DNA of 64,000 nt from Nocardia harenae NBRC 108248. GTDB lineage: Bacteria; Actinomycetota; Actinomycetes; Mycobacteriales; Mycobacteriaceae. The stretch is from the NCBI RefSeq assembly GCF_001612885.1, contig NZ_BDBH01000005.1, positions 434,001 through 498,000 on the forward strand, in the 5' to 3' direction. Of this stretch, positions 1-8,969 are shown in pieces. The position numbers and the translations under genes were made by a program. Below the pieces are notes generated by a model. It was not told the DNA's origin and did no database searches. It worked only from the letters and a program-made list of their open reading frames with translations. Positions within the stretch are counted from its first letter, which is position 1, and each line of letters begins with the position of its first letter.

Positions 1-1
1 C

Positions 2-1159
2 GACGACCGCGGCCACGACGACTGCTCCCAGGTCGACTGGGCCGAGGACAACCGGATCACGGTGGTCCGCGGGCACGGGCGGCTCGCGGGCGAGCGCGCC
101 GTCGAGGTGGAGGGCCGCACCCTGCGCGCCAGGCACGCCGTCGTGCTGGCCACCGGCACCACCGCCGCCGTCCCCGACGTGCCGGGCCTGCGCGCCGCGC
201 TGCCCTGGACCTCGCGCGATGCCACCGCCGTCACCGAGATCCCCGGCCACATCGCCATCATCGGCGGCGGCGTGGTGGCCTGCGAGGCCGCGACCTGGCT
301 GGCCGCGCTCGGCGCGCGGGTCACGCTGCTGGTGCGCGGGCGGGCGCTGCTCGCCGGTAACGAACCGTTCGCGGGCGAGCGGGTCGCGGCCGCGCTCACC
401 GGCACCGGGCGGGTCGAGATCCGCTTCGGCGCGCAGCCCGAGCGGGTGCACCGGCCGGCGGCCGCCGACACCGGCGAGGGCCGGATCCACGGCGGCCCGG
501 TCACGGTCGAGCTGGGTACCGGGACCGTCGAGGCCGACGAGATCCTGGTGGCGGCGGGCCGCGCCCCGCACACCGGCGACCTCGGGCTGGCGACCGTCGG
601 GCTGGAGCCCGGCTACCTCGCGGTCGACGACCACCTCACCGTCGCCGGTGTGCCCGGCGAGTGGCTGTACGCGGTGGGCGATGTGAACCACCGGGTCGCG
701 CTCACGCACATGGGCAAGTACCAGGCCAGGGTGGCGGGCGATGTGATCGCCGCCCGCGCGGAGCGCCGCCCGCTGGACAGCGCCCGCTACACCGCGCTCG
801 CCGACCACGATCTCGCGCCGCAGGTGGTCTACACCGATCCGGAGGTGGCGGCGGTCGGGCTCACCGAGGCCGCGGCCAGGGAGCGCGGGCTCACCGTCTC
901 CGCGGTCGAGCTGGATATCGCGGTGGCGGGTTCCGCGCTGGCCAGGGACGACTACGCCGGGCACGCCAAGCTGGTGATCGACGAGAGCACCGACACCCTG
1001 GTCGGCGCCACCTTCGTCGGCCCGGATGTCGGCGAGCAGCTGCACGCGGCGACCATCGCCGTGGTCGGCCGGGTACCGCTCGCGACGCTGTGGCACGCGG
1101 TCCCGGCGTTCCCCGCGGTCAGCGAGTTCTGGCTGCGGTTGCTGGAGGCGCGGCGGTAG
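2..1159 (+). CDS. FAD/NAD(P)-dependent disulphide oxidoreductase, 5'-truncated
   Basis: Flavoprotein disulphide reductase of the dihydrolipoamide dehydrogenase / mercuric reductase type. The frame is already open at base 2, so the N-terminal FAD fold and any redox CxxxxC lie outside the window. The visible part has the end of the FAD domain (VLATGTT), an NAD(P)H Rossmann fold (IIGGGVVACEAA, then LLVRGR), the FAD-contacting YAVGDV motif, and a C-terminal dimerisation domain opening with PQVVYTDPEVAAVG. It ends HAVPAFPAVSE, which resembles the His/Glu pair of the family's active site. The substrate cannot be named without the cysteine region. The next gene starts 88 bases downstream on the same strand. 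Confidence 0.85.
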   Translation, partial: DDRGHDDCSQVDWAEDNRITVVRGHGRLAGERAVEVEGRTLRARHAVVLATGTTAAVPDVPGLRAALPWTSRDATAVTEIPGHIAIIGGGVVACEAATWLAALGARVTLLVRGRALLAGNEPFAGERVAAALTGTGRVEIRFGAQPERVHRPAAADTGEGRIHGGPVTVELGTGTVEADEILVAAGRAPHTGDLGLATVGLEPGYLAVDDHLTVAGVPGEWLYAVGDVNHRVALTHMGKYQARVAGDVIAARAERRPLDSARYTALADHDLAPQVVYTDPEVAAVGLTEAAARERGLTVSAVELDIAVAGSALARDDYAGHAKLVIDESTDTLVGATFVGPDVGEQLHAATIAVVGRVPLATLWHAVPAFPAVSEFWLRLLEARR

Positions 1160-1247
1160 CGCTGGCACTCGGTGCCGATGGGCTCAACGGTACCGCTGGT
1201 TCCGGTTACCCCTGTCGGCAAGCGCCCGCGCTGGATACCATCGGGGC

Positions 1248-2759
1248 ATGGTGGCAACGACAGACATCACGATCGCCGACGGAGTCGTCCGCGGTCGTCG
1301 CGGTCGTCGCGTACTGCGCTGGCGATCGATTCCGTACGCGGCCCCGCCCGTCGGCGACCAGCGCTTCCGCGCGCCGCAGCCGGTGCAGCCATGGTCCGGC
1401 GTCCGGGACGCGACCGAGTTCGGCAACGCGGCCATGCAGCACCGCGAGGGCGCTCGGATCGGCCCGCGCGGGTACCAGCCGACCAGCGAGGATTCGCTGA
1501 CACTCAATGTCACGGTGCCCGCGCGGGCGTCCGCGTCGCCGCGGCCGGTGCTGGTCTTCATCCACGGCGGCGGGTACCTCTTCGGCACCTCGGCGCTCGG
1601 GCTCTACTCCGGCGCCAGGCTGGCCCAGCGCGGCGACGCCATCGTGGTCTCGCTGAACTACCGGCTCGGCGTCTTCGGCTACGTGGACTTCGGCGAGTAC
1701 AGCAGCGCGAGCCGGGCCTACGAGAGCAATCTGGGGCTGCGCGACCAGGTGGCCGCGCTGCGCTGGGTGCGCGACAATATCGCCGCCTTCGGCGGCGACC
1801 CGGGCAATGTCACGATCTTCGGCGAATCCGCGGGCGCGCACGCCGTGCTCGCGCTGCTCGGCACTCCCGAGGCCGGTGGCCTCTTCCACCGCGCCATCTC
1901 GCAGAGCCCGCCCGCCGACTGGGCGATGACCGCCGAGGATGCCCGCACCTTCGCCCGCCGCTGCCTGGACGAGCTCGGCATCGCGCCGGAGGCCGCGAAC
2001 AAGGAGCTCGGCACGATCGACGGGCACGAGCTGCGCCGCGCCTTCAACCGGGTCGCGCGCCGGGTGGTACACGAGCGCCGCGGCCTCTTCCCCACCTCCC
2101 CGGTCGTCGACGGCGAGTACCTGCCGCTCCCTCCGGTGCAGGCCATCGAGGAGGGCAGCGCGCACCGGGTGCCGCTGATCATCGGCACCAACCGGGACGA
2201 GGGCACGCTCTTCGCCAAGTTCGCCGACGAGCTGCCGACCACCCCGGACCGGCTGCGCTCCGCGCTGGAGTCGGTCGGCGCCGACCAGGAGCGGATCGCC
2301 GCCGCCTACCCCGGCTTCGCGGACAACCCGCGGGTCGCGGTGAGGGCAGGCGGCGACTACGTCTTCTGGCGCCCGTCGCTGCGGGTGATGGCCGGGCACA
2401 GCAGGCACGCCCCGACCTACGCCTACCGCTACGACTTCGCGCCGCGCGCCCTGCACCTGGCCGGGCTCGGCGCCACCCACGCCTCCGACCTCATCCCGGT
2501 CTTCGGCGGCGGCGACGGCCCGCTCGGCCGTGCCCTCACAGCGGCGGGCGGCGGCAGCGGGCTGCGCGCCGTCACCAGGCAGTTCCAGGACAACTGGGTG
2601 GAGTTCGCCCGGACCGGGACGCCGCTGCCCTCCTGGCCGCGCTACACCGAGCAGCAGCGCAGCACCCTGATCATCGACGACCCGACCCGGGTCGAGCACG
2701 ATCCGGAGCCGACCAAGCGGCTGGCCTGGCAGGGCGTCGGGGTGCCGAGCCTCACTTGA
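1248..2759 (+). CDS. Type B carboxylesterase
   Basis: Carboxylesterase/lipase family alpha/beta hydrolase of 503 residues, a usual length for bacterial type B esterases. The nucleophile elbow FGESAGA places the serine near residue 194. The acid is Glu in GTNRDEG near 318, and the histidine lies in ATHASDLIPVF near 411, so the triad is complete. The oxyanion motif FIHGGG and the family signature EDSLTLNV are present. ATG at 1248 is chosen because the protein then begins just before the conserved IADGVVRGR region; the open frame further upstream is Arg-rich and lies over the preceding gene. No signal peptide is visible. Its 3' end overlaps the convergent glycosylase gene by 8 bases. The natural ester substrate is unknown. 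Confidence 0.88.
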   Translation: MVATTDITIADGVVRGRRGRRVLRWRSIPYAAPPVGDQRFRAPQPVQPWSGVRDATEFGNAAMQHREGARIGPRGYQPTSEDSLTLNVTVPARASASPRPVLVFIHGGGYLFGTSALGLYSGARLAQRGDAIVVSLNYRLGVFGYVDFGEYSSASRAYESNLGLRDQVAALRWVRDNIAAFGGDPGNVTIFGESAGAHAVLALLGTPEAGGLFHRAISQSPPADWAMTAEDARTFARRCLDELGIAPEAANKELGTIDGHELRRAFNRVARRVVHERRGLFPTSPVVDGEYLPLPPVQAIEEGSAHRVPLIIGTNRDEGTLFAKFADELPTTPDRLRSALESVGADQERIAAAYPGFADNPRVAVRAGGDYVFWRPSLRVMAGHSRHAPTYAYRYDFAPRALHLAGLGATHASDLIPVFGGGDGPLGRALTAAGGGSGLRAVTRQFQDNWVEFARTGTPLPSWPRYTEQQRSTLIIDDPTRVEHDPEPTKRLAWQGVGVPSLT

Positions 2760-3618
2760 GCAGCCGGGACATCCGGCGGTCGGCCAGGGTTCGGCCGCCG
2801 GTCTGGCAGGTGGGGCAGTACTGGAACGAGCGGTCCACGTAGGAGACCTCGCGCACGGTGTCGCCGCAGACCGGGCAGGCTTCGCCGGTGCGCGCGTGCA
2901 CCCGCATCCCCGAGCGCTTCTCGCCCTTCAGCCGGGCAGCGTCCTGCCCCACCGAGCGCCGCACCGCGTCGGTGAGCACCGCGCGCATGGCCGCGTACAG
3001 CTCGGCCGTCTTCGCCTCCGGCAGCGTCTTGGTATTGGCGAACGGCGAGACCTTGGCGGTGTGTAAAATCTCGTCCGAGTAGGCATTGCCGATGCCGGCG
3101 AGCAGCGTCTGGTCCACGATGGCGGTCTTGATCCGCTGCGAGGTGCCGCGCAGGAGCGCGCCGAACTCCTCCTCGGTGAGCGCCAGCGCGTCCGGGCCGA
3201 GCCTGGCGATGCCGGGCACCTGCTGCGGATCGTCCACCACGTACACCGCGAGCCGCTTCTTGGTGCCCGCCTCGGTGAGGTCGAAGGCAGGCGTCGCCCC
3301 CGCCGGGGTGAAGAAGTGCACCCGCAGCGCCAGCGGCCCCCGCCCCGGCTTCGGCGGGTTCGGACTCGGCTCGTCGATCCAGCGCAGCCAGCCGCCCCTG
3401 GACAGATGCGTGAGCAGCCACAACCCGCCGCAATCGAGCCCGAGGAACTTGCCGAACCGCCCCGCCCCGGTCACATCCCGCCCGGACAGCGCCGTGATCG
3501 GCGGCTCGAAGGTCTTCACCGCGCTCAGCGCCGCAATATCGATCCGCCCGACCACGGCACCGGTCGCATGCTCCCGCAGGAACTGCGCCAGCGCCTCGAT
3601 CTCCGGCAGTTCGGGCAC
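2752..3618 (-). CDS. Fpg/Nei-family DNA glycosylase
   Basis: Base-excision repair glycosylase/AP lyase, 288 residues. It begins MPELPEIEAL: Pro2 is the Schiff-base nucleophile and Glu3 the general acid of the Fpg/Nei fold. The helix-two-turn-helix region contains GIGNAYSDEI (canonical form GIGNxYxxEIL). A C-terminal zinc finger has CPVC near 248-251 and CPTC near 268-271, so metal binding looks intact. The residues that separate Fpg (8-oxoguanine) from Nei (oxidised pyrimidines) cannot be judged confidently by eye, so no symbol is given. The gene converges on the esterase with an 8-base overlap and no terminator between them. Confidence 0.9.
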   Translation of the reverse strand: MPELPEIEALAQFLREHATGAVVGRIDIAALSAVKTFEPPITALSGRDVTGAGRFGKFLGLDCGGLWLLTHLSRGGWLRWIDEPSPNPPKPGRGPLALRVHFFTPAGATPAFDLTEAGTKKRLAVYVVDDPQQVPGIARLGPDALALTEEEFGALLRGTSQRIKTAIVDQTLLAGIGNAYSDEILHTAKVSPFANTKTLPEAKTAELYAAMRAVLTDAVRRSVGQDAARLKGEKRSGMRVHARTGEACPVCGDTVREVSYVDRSFQYCPTCQTGGRTLADRRMSRLLK

Positions 3619-3656
3619 ATCGCCAGGTTACCGGCGAGGGCCGACAGGTGCGGGAA

Positions 3657-4790
3657 TCAACTCGGCACCGTCAGCTGCCAGACGTGGCCGTCGGGGTCGG
3701 CGAAGGTGGCGGTGAAGCCCCAGGGCTGGGTGGCGGGGGCGGTGATGACGGTGGCGCCCGCGGCGCAGGCGCGGTCGGTGGCGGCGATGACCTCGGCCTC
3801 GGTGCGGAGGGCGAGGCCGAGGAGGCATTCGCTGGTGCCGGGGGTGGCGACCGAGCGGTCGCCGAGCACCCAGCCGAAACCGCCGGTGGGGACGAGCATG
3901 AGGGTGGTGCGGGCGTCGAGGCGGTACTGCAGGGGCTCGGGCACGCCGTCGCCGGCGAGGTCGCCGAAGGGCTCGAGGCCGAGGGCGTCGCGGTAGAAGG
4001 CGACGGCGCGGCGGCGGTCCTCGGTGGGCAGCGCGATCACCAGCGGGGGCACCTCGGTGGCGCGGCGGAGCAGGTAGATGTCCATGATCCAGCCCTTGGC
4101 CGCGCGCAGCTCGGCGCGGCGGGCGACGATGCGCGGGCCCACCTCGGCGAGCGGGCCCTCGATCAGCTCCTCGTCCGGCATGCCGAGGTAGGCGCCCCAC
4201 CAGATGTGCACGTCGTCCGGCGGCACGGTGGTCCACGCGCAGTCGCCGTCCAGCATGACCAGCGTCGGGTCGTTGCCGAGCCCCTCGGCGCGGAGCCTGC
4301 GGCCGGTGGTGATGTGCACCGGCTGGCCGATGCCGTGCAGCACCGTGCGGTGCGCCGCCGCCAGCGCCTGCGGGCTGGTGATGCCGGGGATCACGGTGTA
4401 CTCGAAATCCTGCGTGCCGCGAATGGTCTCGACTAGCCGCAGCGTGCTGTCGTAGAGCGCGGGGTCGCCCCAGACCAGGATGCCCCCGACCCCGTCGACC
4501 GCCGCGAACTCGGCGGCGAGCAGCGCGGCGCGGCGGCGGTGCCAGTCCTCGACCGCGCCGCGGTAATCGCCGGGGTCGCGGTCGCGCGGGGGGTCCTGCA
4601 CCTCGACCACCCGGTGCCCCGCCCCGGCGTGCCGGTCGAGGATGGTGGCGCGCAGGTCGAGCAGTTCCCGCTTCTCCTCGCCCTTGCCGATGACGAAGAA
4701 GGTGTCCACCCGCCCGATGGCCGCGACGGCCTGCAGGGTCACCTGGTCCGGATGGCCGGCGCCGATTCCGATCACGTAGAGCGTCCGCAT
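3657..4790 (-). CDS. cobF: CobF-type precorrin-6A synthase fused to a VOC domain
   Basis: Residues 1 to about 250 match CobF, the SAM-dependent methyltransferase of aerobic cobalamin synthesis that methylates C1 of precorrin-5 and releases acetate. Features are the N-terminal VIGIGAGHPDQVT loop, VWGDPALYDS, VIPGITSPQALAA, and the CobF-like end GWIMDIYLLRR. CobF normally stops about there. Here the frame continues for about 125 residues with a vicinal-oxygen-chelate/glyoxalase domain (VAFYRDALGLEPFG ... TATFADPDGHVWQL). The junction is one uninterrupted frame. The VOC part may be a lost stop plus captured neighbour, a regulatory domain, or a domain tied to acetate or cobalt handling; nothing in the sequence decides. 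It is divergent from thyA with 22 bases between the two starts. Confidence 0.85.
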   Translation of the reverse strand: MRTLYVIGIGAGHPDQVTLQAVAAIGRVDTFFVIGKGEEKRELLDLRATILDRHAGAGHRVVEVQDPPRDRDPGDYRGAVEDWHRRRAALLAAEFAAVDGVGGILVWGDPALYDSTLRLVETIRGTQDFEYTVIPGITSPQALAAAHRTVLHGIGQPVHITTGRRLRAEGLGNDPTLVMLDGDCAWTTVPPDDVHIWWGAYLGMPDEELIEGPLAEVGPRIVARRAELRAAKGWIMDIYLLRRATEVPPLVIALPTEDRRRAVAFYRDALGLEPFGDLAGDGVPEPLQYRLDARTTLMLVPTGGFGWVLGDRSVATPGTSECLLGLALRTEAEVIAATDRACAAGATVITAPATQPWGFTATFADPDGHVWQLTVPS

Positions 4791-4812
4791 GCGCCGAGAC
4801 TAGAGTCGACGT

Positions 4813-5619
4813 GTGACGACTGCGCCGGACACCCAGTACGAGGACCTGCTGCGCCTGGTCCTGAGCACCGGAACCGCCAAGGGCGACCGCACCGGCACCG
4901 GCACCCGCAGCGTGTTCGGCCACCAGCTGCGCTACGACCTGAACTCCGGCTTCCCGCTGGTCACCACCAAGCGCGTGCACCTCAAGTCGGTGGTCTACGA
5001 ACTGCTCTGGTTCCTCCGCGGCGACTCCAACGCCCGGTGGCTGCAGGAGCGCGGGGTGAAGATCTGGGACGACTGGGCAGGCCCGGACGGCGATCTGGGC
5101 CCGGTCTACGGCGTGCAGTGGCGGTCGTGGCCCACCCCCGACGGCCGCCACATCGACCAGATCACCGGCGTGCTGGAGACTTTGCGCACCGACCCGGATT
5201 CCCGGCGCATGCTGGTCTCCGCGTGGAACGTCGCCGAGCTGGACAAGATGGCGCTCGCGCCGTGCCACGCGCTGTTCCAGTTCTACGTCGCGGACGGCAA
5301 GCTCTCCTGCCAGCTGTACCAGCGCAGCGCCGACCTCTTCCTCGGCGTCCCCTTCAATATCGCCTCGTACTCGCTGCTCACGCACATGGTGGCGCAGCAG
5401 GCCGGGCTCGGCGTCGGCGAGTTCGTCTGGACCGGCGGCGACTGCCACATCTACGACAACCACGTCGAACAGGTCACCGAGCAGCTCGGCCGCGACCCCT
5501 ACCCCTTCCCCGAGCTGCGGCTGCGCAGGGCCGATTCGCTCTTCGGCTACGACTACGAGGATGTCGAGATCCTGGGGTACCGGCACCACCCGGCCATCAA
5601 GGCGCCGGTGGCGGTGTGA
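4813..5619 (+). CDS. thyA: Thymidylate synthase
   Basis: Converts dUMP to dTMP using 5,10-methylene-tetrahydrofolate. At 268 residues it is close to the 264 of the E. coli enzyme. Visible signatures are [10 protein letters not shown] (phosphate-binding arginine), [32 protein letters not shown], and [11 protein letters not shown] with the catalytic cysteine near 151. The GTG start fits the alignment of the N-terminus ([13 protein letters not shown]). Its stop overlaps the GTG start of dfrA by 4 bases, so the two are probably translationally coupled; the enzyme produces the dihydrofolate that DfrA recycles. Confidence 0.97.
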   Translation: MTTAPDTQYEDLLRLVLSTGTAKGDRTGTGTRSVFGHQLRYDLNSGFPLVTTKRVHLKSVVYELLWFLRGDSNARWLQERGVKIWDDWAGPDGDLGPVYGVQWRSWPTPDGRHIDQITGVLETLRTDPDSRRMLVSAWNVAELDKMALAPCHALFQFYVADGKLSCQLYQRSADLFLGVPFNIASYSLLTHMVAQQAGLGVGEFVWTGGDCHIYDNHVEQVTEQLGRDPYPFPELRLRRADSLFGYDYEDVEILGYRHHPAIKAPVAV

Positions 5620-6113
5620 CCGCCCGGACCGTCGGGCTGATCTGGGCGCAGACCCCGGCCGGGGTGATCGGCAGGGACAACGGCATTCCGTGGCGGGTGC
5701 CGGAGGACGTCGCGCACTTCAGGGCGACCACCGCGGACCACCCGGTCGTCATGGGCCGCCGCACCTGGGACTCGCTGCCCGCGCGGTTCCGCCCGCTGCC
5801 CGGCCGCCGCAATATCGTCGTCACCAGGCAGCCCGGGTGGTGCGCCGCGGGCGCCGAGTCCGCCACCTCGGTCCCGGCCGCGCTGGCGCTGGCCGGAACC
5901 GGGACGGTTTGGGTGATCGGCGGCGCCGAGATCTATCGCGAGGCGCTCGCCGCCGCCACCGACCTCGCCGTCACCGAGGTCGAGCTGGCCGTCGAGGGCG
6001 ACAGCTTCGCCCCCGCGCTCGGCCCGGAGTGGGCGGCCGACGACCCGGCCTGGCAGGCGTCGAGCACCGGCATCCGCTACCGCATCCGCCGGTATCGGCG
6101 TGCGGAGCGCTGA
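5616..6113 (+). CDS. dfrA: Dihydrofolate reductase
   Basis: NADPH-dependent reduction of dihydrofolate to tetrahydrofolate, 165 residues, standard length. Family motifs are [30 protein letters not shown], where the acidic residue in PEDVAHF corresponds to the catalytic carboxylate, [10 protein letters not shown] for the NADPH phosphate and adenine site, and [12 protein letters not shown]. The GTG start at 5616 overlaps the thyA stop (GTGA). The thyA-dfrA arrangement is common in actinomycetes and closes the folate cycle. Confidence 0.96.
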   Translation: MTARTVGLIWAQTPAGVIGRDNGIPWRVPEDVAHFRATTADHPVVMGRRTWDSLPARFRPLPGRRNIVVTRQPGWCAAGAESATSVPAALALAGTGTVWVIGGAEIYREALAAATDLAVTEVELAVEGDSFAPALGPEWAADDPAWQASSTGIRYRIRRYRRAER

Positions 6114-6209
6114 ACCCGGCATATCGCCGCGCGGCGTCGGGCATACTTCGGTTCATCAGCACCTGTGACCTCAGCCACAGCCCGGCCGAGGTCGGCGCGA
6201 AAGGTTGTC

Positions 6210-6539
6210 ATGGACAAGAAATCGCTCACCGCGGTGGCCCGGCAGCAACTGAAGCTCGCGGCCACCGCGACCAGCGGCCGGAGCTCCCAGACCCTCTTCG
6301 GCGGTCACGCCAACGCCCTGCGGCAGACCGTCGTCGCGCTCACCGCGGGGCAGAGCCTGGCCGAGCACGACAATGCCGGGGAGGCGACGCTGCAGGTCAT
6401 CAGCGGCACGCTCATCCTGATCAGCGGCACCACCGAGTGGAAGGGCTCGGCAGGCGATCTGCTGGTTGTCCCCAAGGCGCGGCACAGCGTGAAGGCTGTG
6501 GATGATGTGGCGTTTCTGCTGACCGTCGCGAAGTCGTGA
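6210..6539 (+). CDS. Small cupin-domain protein
   Basis: Single-domain cupin of 109 residues. The conserved barrel is recognisable: AGQSLAEHDNAGEATLQVISGTLILIS matches cupin motif 1 (a histidine, then a glutamate and glycine), and GDLLVVPKARHSVKAVDD matches motif 2 with its histidine. One metal ligand of motif 1 may be lacking, because only one histidine is seen there. ATG at 6210 is preceded by an AAAGG element; the in-frame extension to 6165 looks like non-coding sequence. The function could be metal-dependent sensing or small-molecule binding. It precedes the DyP peroxidase by 27 bases in the same direction. Confidence 0.8.
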   Translation: MDKKSLTAVARQQLKLAATATSGRSSQTLFGGHANALRQTVVALTAGQSLAEHDNAGEATLQVISGTLILISGTTEWKGSAGDLLVVPKARHSVKAVDDVAFLLTVAKS

Positions 6540-6566
6540 GCGCGCCGACGATCTAGGCTTTCCGGC

Positions 6567-7589
6567 ATGGGTGAGCCGCAGCCGATCCTCGAACCGCTCA
6601 CACCGGCCGCCATCTTCCTCGTCGCCACGATCGCCGAGGGGGGCGAACCGGTGGTCCGCGACCTGCTCGCCGACCTGCCCGGGCTCCGCCGCTCGGTCGG
6701 CTTCCGGCTGCCCGGCGCCGGGCTGACCTGCGTCGCCTCCATCGGGTCGGCGGCGTGGGACCGGCTCTTCGCCGGGCCGCGCCCGGCCGAGCTGCACGAG
6801 TTCCGCGAGTTCAAGGGCGAGGTGCACAGCGCGCCGGGCACCCCTGGCGACCTGCTGTTCCACATCAAGGCCGAGGTGCACGACGCCTGCTTCGAGCTGG
6901 CCATGGCGATCGGCGACCGGCTCGGCGACGCGGTGCGGATCGTGGACGAGACCGTCGGCTTCCGCTACTTCGAGCAGCGCGACCTGCTCGGCTTCGTGGA
7001 CGGCACCGAGAACCCGGAGGGCGCCACCCCGCAGTCCGACGCCGGGCGCACGGCGCTGATCGGCGACGAGGACCCGGATTTCGCCGGCGGCAGCTACGTC
7101 ATCGTGCAGAAGTACGTGCACCCCATGGACAAGTGGCGGGCGCTGCCGGTGCCGGAGCAGGAGAAGGTGATCGGCCGCAGCAAGCTGGACGACTTCGAGC
7201 TGGCCGACGACGTCAAGCCGCCGGACTCGCACGTCGCGGTGAACACGATCGTCGACGCGGACGGCACCGAGCGGCAGATCCTGCGCGCCAACATGCCCTT
7301 CGGCAGCGTCAAGGACGGCGAGTTCGGCACCTACTTCGTCGGCTACGCGGCCACGCCGAGCGTTACCGAACGCATGCTGGAGCGCATGTTCACCGGCACG
7401 CCCGACGCCGCCTACGACCGCATCCTGGATTTCTCCGTCGCGGTCACCGGCACGCTGTTCTTCACGCCGCCGAACGACTTCTTCGACGACCTGCCCGATC
7501 CGCCGGAGCAGCCCGCGGCGCCCGCCGCCGAGCGATCGGCCGACGGCTCGCTGGGAATCGGCACGCTGAAAAGGAGCACCAACCGATGA
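6567..7589 (+). CDS. DyP-type haem peroxidase, encapsulin cargo
   Basis: Dye-decolourising peroxidase of 340 residues. The family GxxDG motif is in LLGFVDGTENP with the distal Asp near residue 145, the proximal haem histidine is in DSHVAVNTIV near 222, and LRANMPFG carries the distal arginine. The C-terminal tail, after a Pro/Ala-rich linker, ends SLGIGTLKRSTNR; SLGIGSL-type peptides are the known cargo-loading signal for family 1 encapsulins. The stop codon overlaps the ATG of the encapsulin gene (ATGA), so enzyme and shell are co-translated. It would reduce H2O2 with an unknown electron donor inside the compartment. Confidence 0.96.
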   Translation: MGEPQPILEPLTPAAIFLVATIAEGGEPVVRDLLADLPGLRRSVGFRLPGAGLTCVASIGSAAWDRLFAGPRPAELHEFREFKGEVHSAPGTPGDLLFHIKAEVHDACFELAMAIGDRLGDAVRIVDETVGFRYFEQRDLLGFVDGTENPEGATPQSDAGRTALIGDEDPDFAGGSYVIVQKYVHPMDKWRALPVPEQEKVIGRSKLDDFELADDVKPPDSHVAVNTIVDADGTERQILRANMPFGSVKDGEFGTYFVGYAATPSVTERMLERMFTGTPDAAYDRILDFSVAVTGTLFFTPPNDFFDDLPDPPEQPAAPAAERSADGSLGIGTLKRSTNR

Positions 7590-8386
7590 ACAACCTGCAC
7601 CGCGAACTAGCGCCGATCACGCCCGAGGCCTGGGCGCAGATCGAGGAGGAGGCGAAGCGCACCTTCAAACGGCACATCGCCGGGCGCCGCGTGGTGGATG
7701 TCTCCGGGCCGTTCGGGGTGGACTACTCCGCGGTGGGGCTCGGCCGCACCACCCCGATCGCCGCGCCGGACCAGGGCGTCGAGGCGCGGCAGCGGGTGGT
7801 GGCGCCGCTGGTGGAGCTGCGGGTGCCGTTCACGCTCTCCCGCGAGGAGCTGGACAATGTCGAGCGCGGATCGCAGGACACCGACCTGGACGCGGTCAAG
7901 GACGCCGCGCGCAAGATCGCCTTCGCCGAGGACCGCGCGGTCTTCGAGGGCTATCCCGCCGCGGGCATCAAGGGCATCAGGGCCAGTGCCTCGAATCGGC
8001 CGATCGGGCTGCCCACCGACACCCGACTGGTGCCGGAGGCCGTGGCACAGGCGCTCTCCGCGCTGCGGCTGGCCGGGGTCGACGGGCCGTACTCGGTGCT
8101 GCTCAGCGCCGACCTCTACACCGAGGTCTCGGAGACCTCCGACCACGGCCACCCGATCCGCACGCACATCGAGCGGCTGCTGCCGGAGGGCGAGATCATC
8201 TGGGCCCCGGCCATCGGCGGCGCGATCGTGCTCACCTGCCGCGGCGGCGATTTCGACCTGCGCATCGGCCAGGATCTCGCCATCGGCTACCTGAGCCACG
8301 ACGCGGAGTCGGTGCGGTTGTACTTCCAGCAGAGCATCCAGTTCCTGGTGTACACCGCCGAGGCCGCGGTCTGCCTCTCCGCGTGA
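7586..8386 (+). CDS. Family 1 encapsulin shell protein
   Basis: HK97-fold nanocompartment shell protein of 266 residues (typical 260-270). It opens MNNLHRELAPITPEAWAQIEEEAKRTFKRHIAGRRVVDV, the N-terminal helix that binds the cargo peptide. It keeps the GPFGVDYSAVGLGR segment, the E-loop region (PLVELRVPFTLSREELDNVERGS), and the C-terminal DAESVRLYFQQSIQFLVYTAEAAVCL. It overlaps the DyP stop by 4 bases and carries its own Shine-Dalgarno (AAAAGGAG) inside the end of the DyP gene. The assembled shell would hold the peroxidase upstream. Confidence 0.96.
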   Translation: MNNLHRELAPITPEAWAQIEEEAKRTFKRHIAGRRVVDVSGPFGVDYSAVGLGRTTPIAAPDQGVEARQRVVAPLVELRVPFTLSREELDNVERGSQDTDLDAVKDAARKIAFAEDRAVFEGYPAAGIKGIRASASNRPIGLPTDTRLVPEAVAQALSALRLAGVDGPYSVLLSADLYTEVSETSDHGHPIRTHIERLLPEGEIIWAPAIGGAIVLTCRGGDFDLRIGQDLAIGYLSHDAESVRLYFQQSIQFLVYTAEAAVCLSA

Positions 8387-8931
8387 TGGACGACGCGGTG
8401 GCGACGGAGCGCCCTGGCCCGGTGCGGGCCGGGGTGGTCCCCGGGTCCAGGATCGCGCTGTACGCGGTGGCGGCGGTACTGGTGACGGCGGCGCCCTGCG
8501 CCGCGGTGGTCGCGCTCTTCGGCGTGCACCGGGTGGTCACCGGGGTGCTGCTCGGCGGGGTGTTCGGGATCGCGGTGCTGGTGGCGCTGTTCCGGCGGGA
8601 CGCGGTGGTGCTCGGTGAGCGCGGGATCGAGCGGCGCACACCATGGTCGGCGGAGCCGCTGTCGTGGGAACGGGTGGTCGGCGGGCGGTTCGCCCTGGAC
8701 GAGCGGGCCCGCTGGGCGCTGGCGCTGGATCTGACCGGCGACGCCGAGCTGGTGCTGCTCTCCATCCCGCCGGTGGTGCGGCCGGTGGGCAATGCCTACG
8801 AGATGCGCAAACGCGAGCAGGTGCGGCAGCTGCGGCAGCTGCTGCGGGAGAAGCGCATCCCCATCACCGTGCTGCCGGAGATCGCAACCGCATTACAACG
8901 GCACTGGCGCCTGGCACCGCCCGCCCGCTGA
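8386..8931 (+). CDS. Membrane protein with bacterial PH-like domain
   Basis: Unnamed 181-residue protein. Two hydrophobic segments (about 24-45 and 50-68) form a hairpin, followed by a cytoplasmic region containing ERGIERRTPWSAEPLSWERV, characteristic of bacterial PH (YdbT/DUF2244-like) domains. The start is the ATG whose A is the last base of the encapsulin stop; a GTG one codon earlier is the alternative. Its coupling to the encapsulin gene suggests a link to the compartment, for example membrane placement, but this is inference. Confident as a gene, weak on function. Confidence 0.7.
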   Translation: MDDAVATERPGPVRAGVVPGSRIALYAVAAVLVTAAPCAAVVALFGVHRVVTGVLLGGVFGIAVLVALFRRDAVVLGERGIERRTPWSAEPLSWERVVGGRFALDERARWALALDLTGDAELVLLSIPPVVRPVGNAYEMRKREQVRQLRQLLREKRIPITVLPEIATALQRHWRLAPPAR

Positions 8932-8969
8932 CCGGTATACCTGGTGCGGAGCGAGACGCGGAGGCTGAA

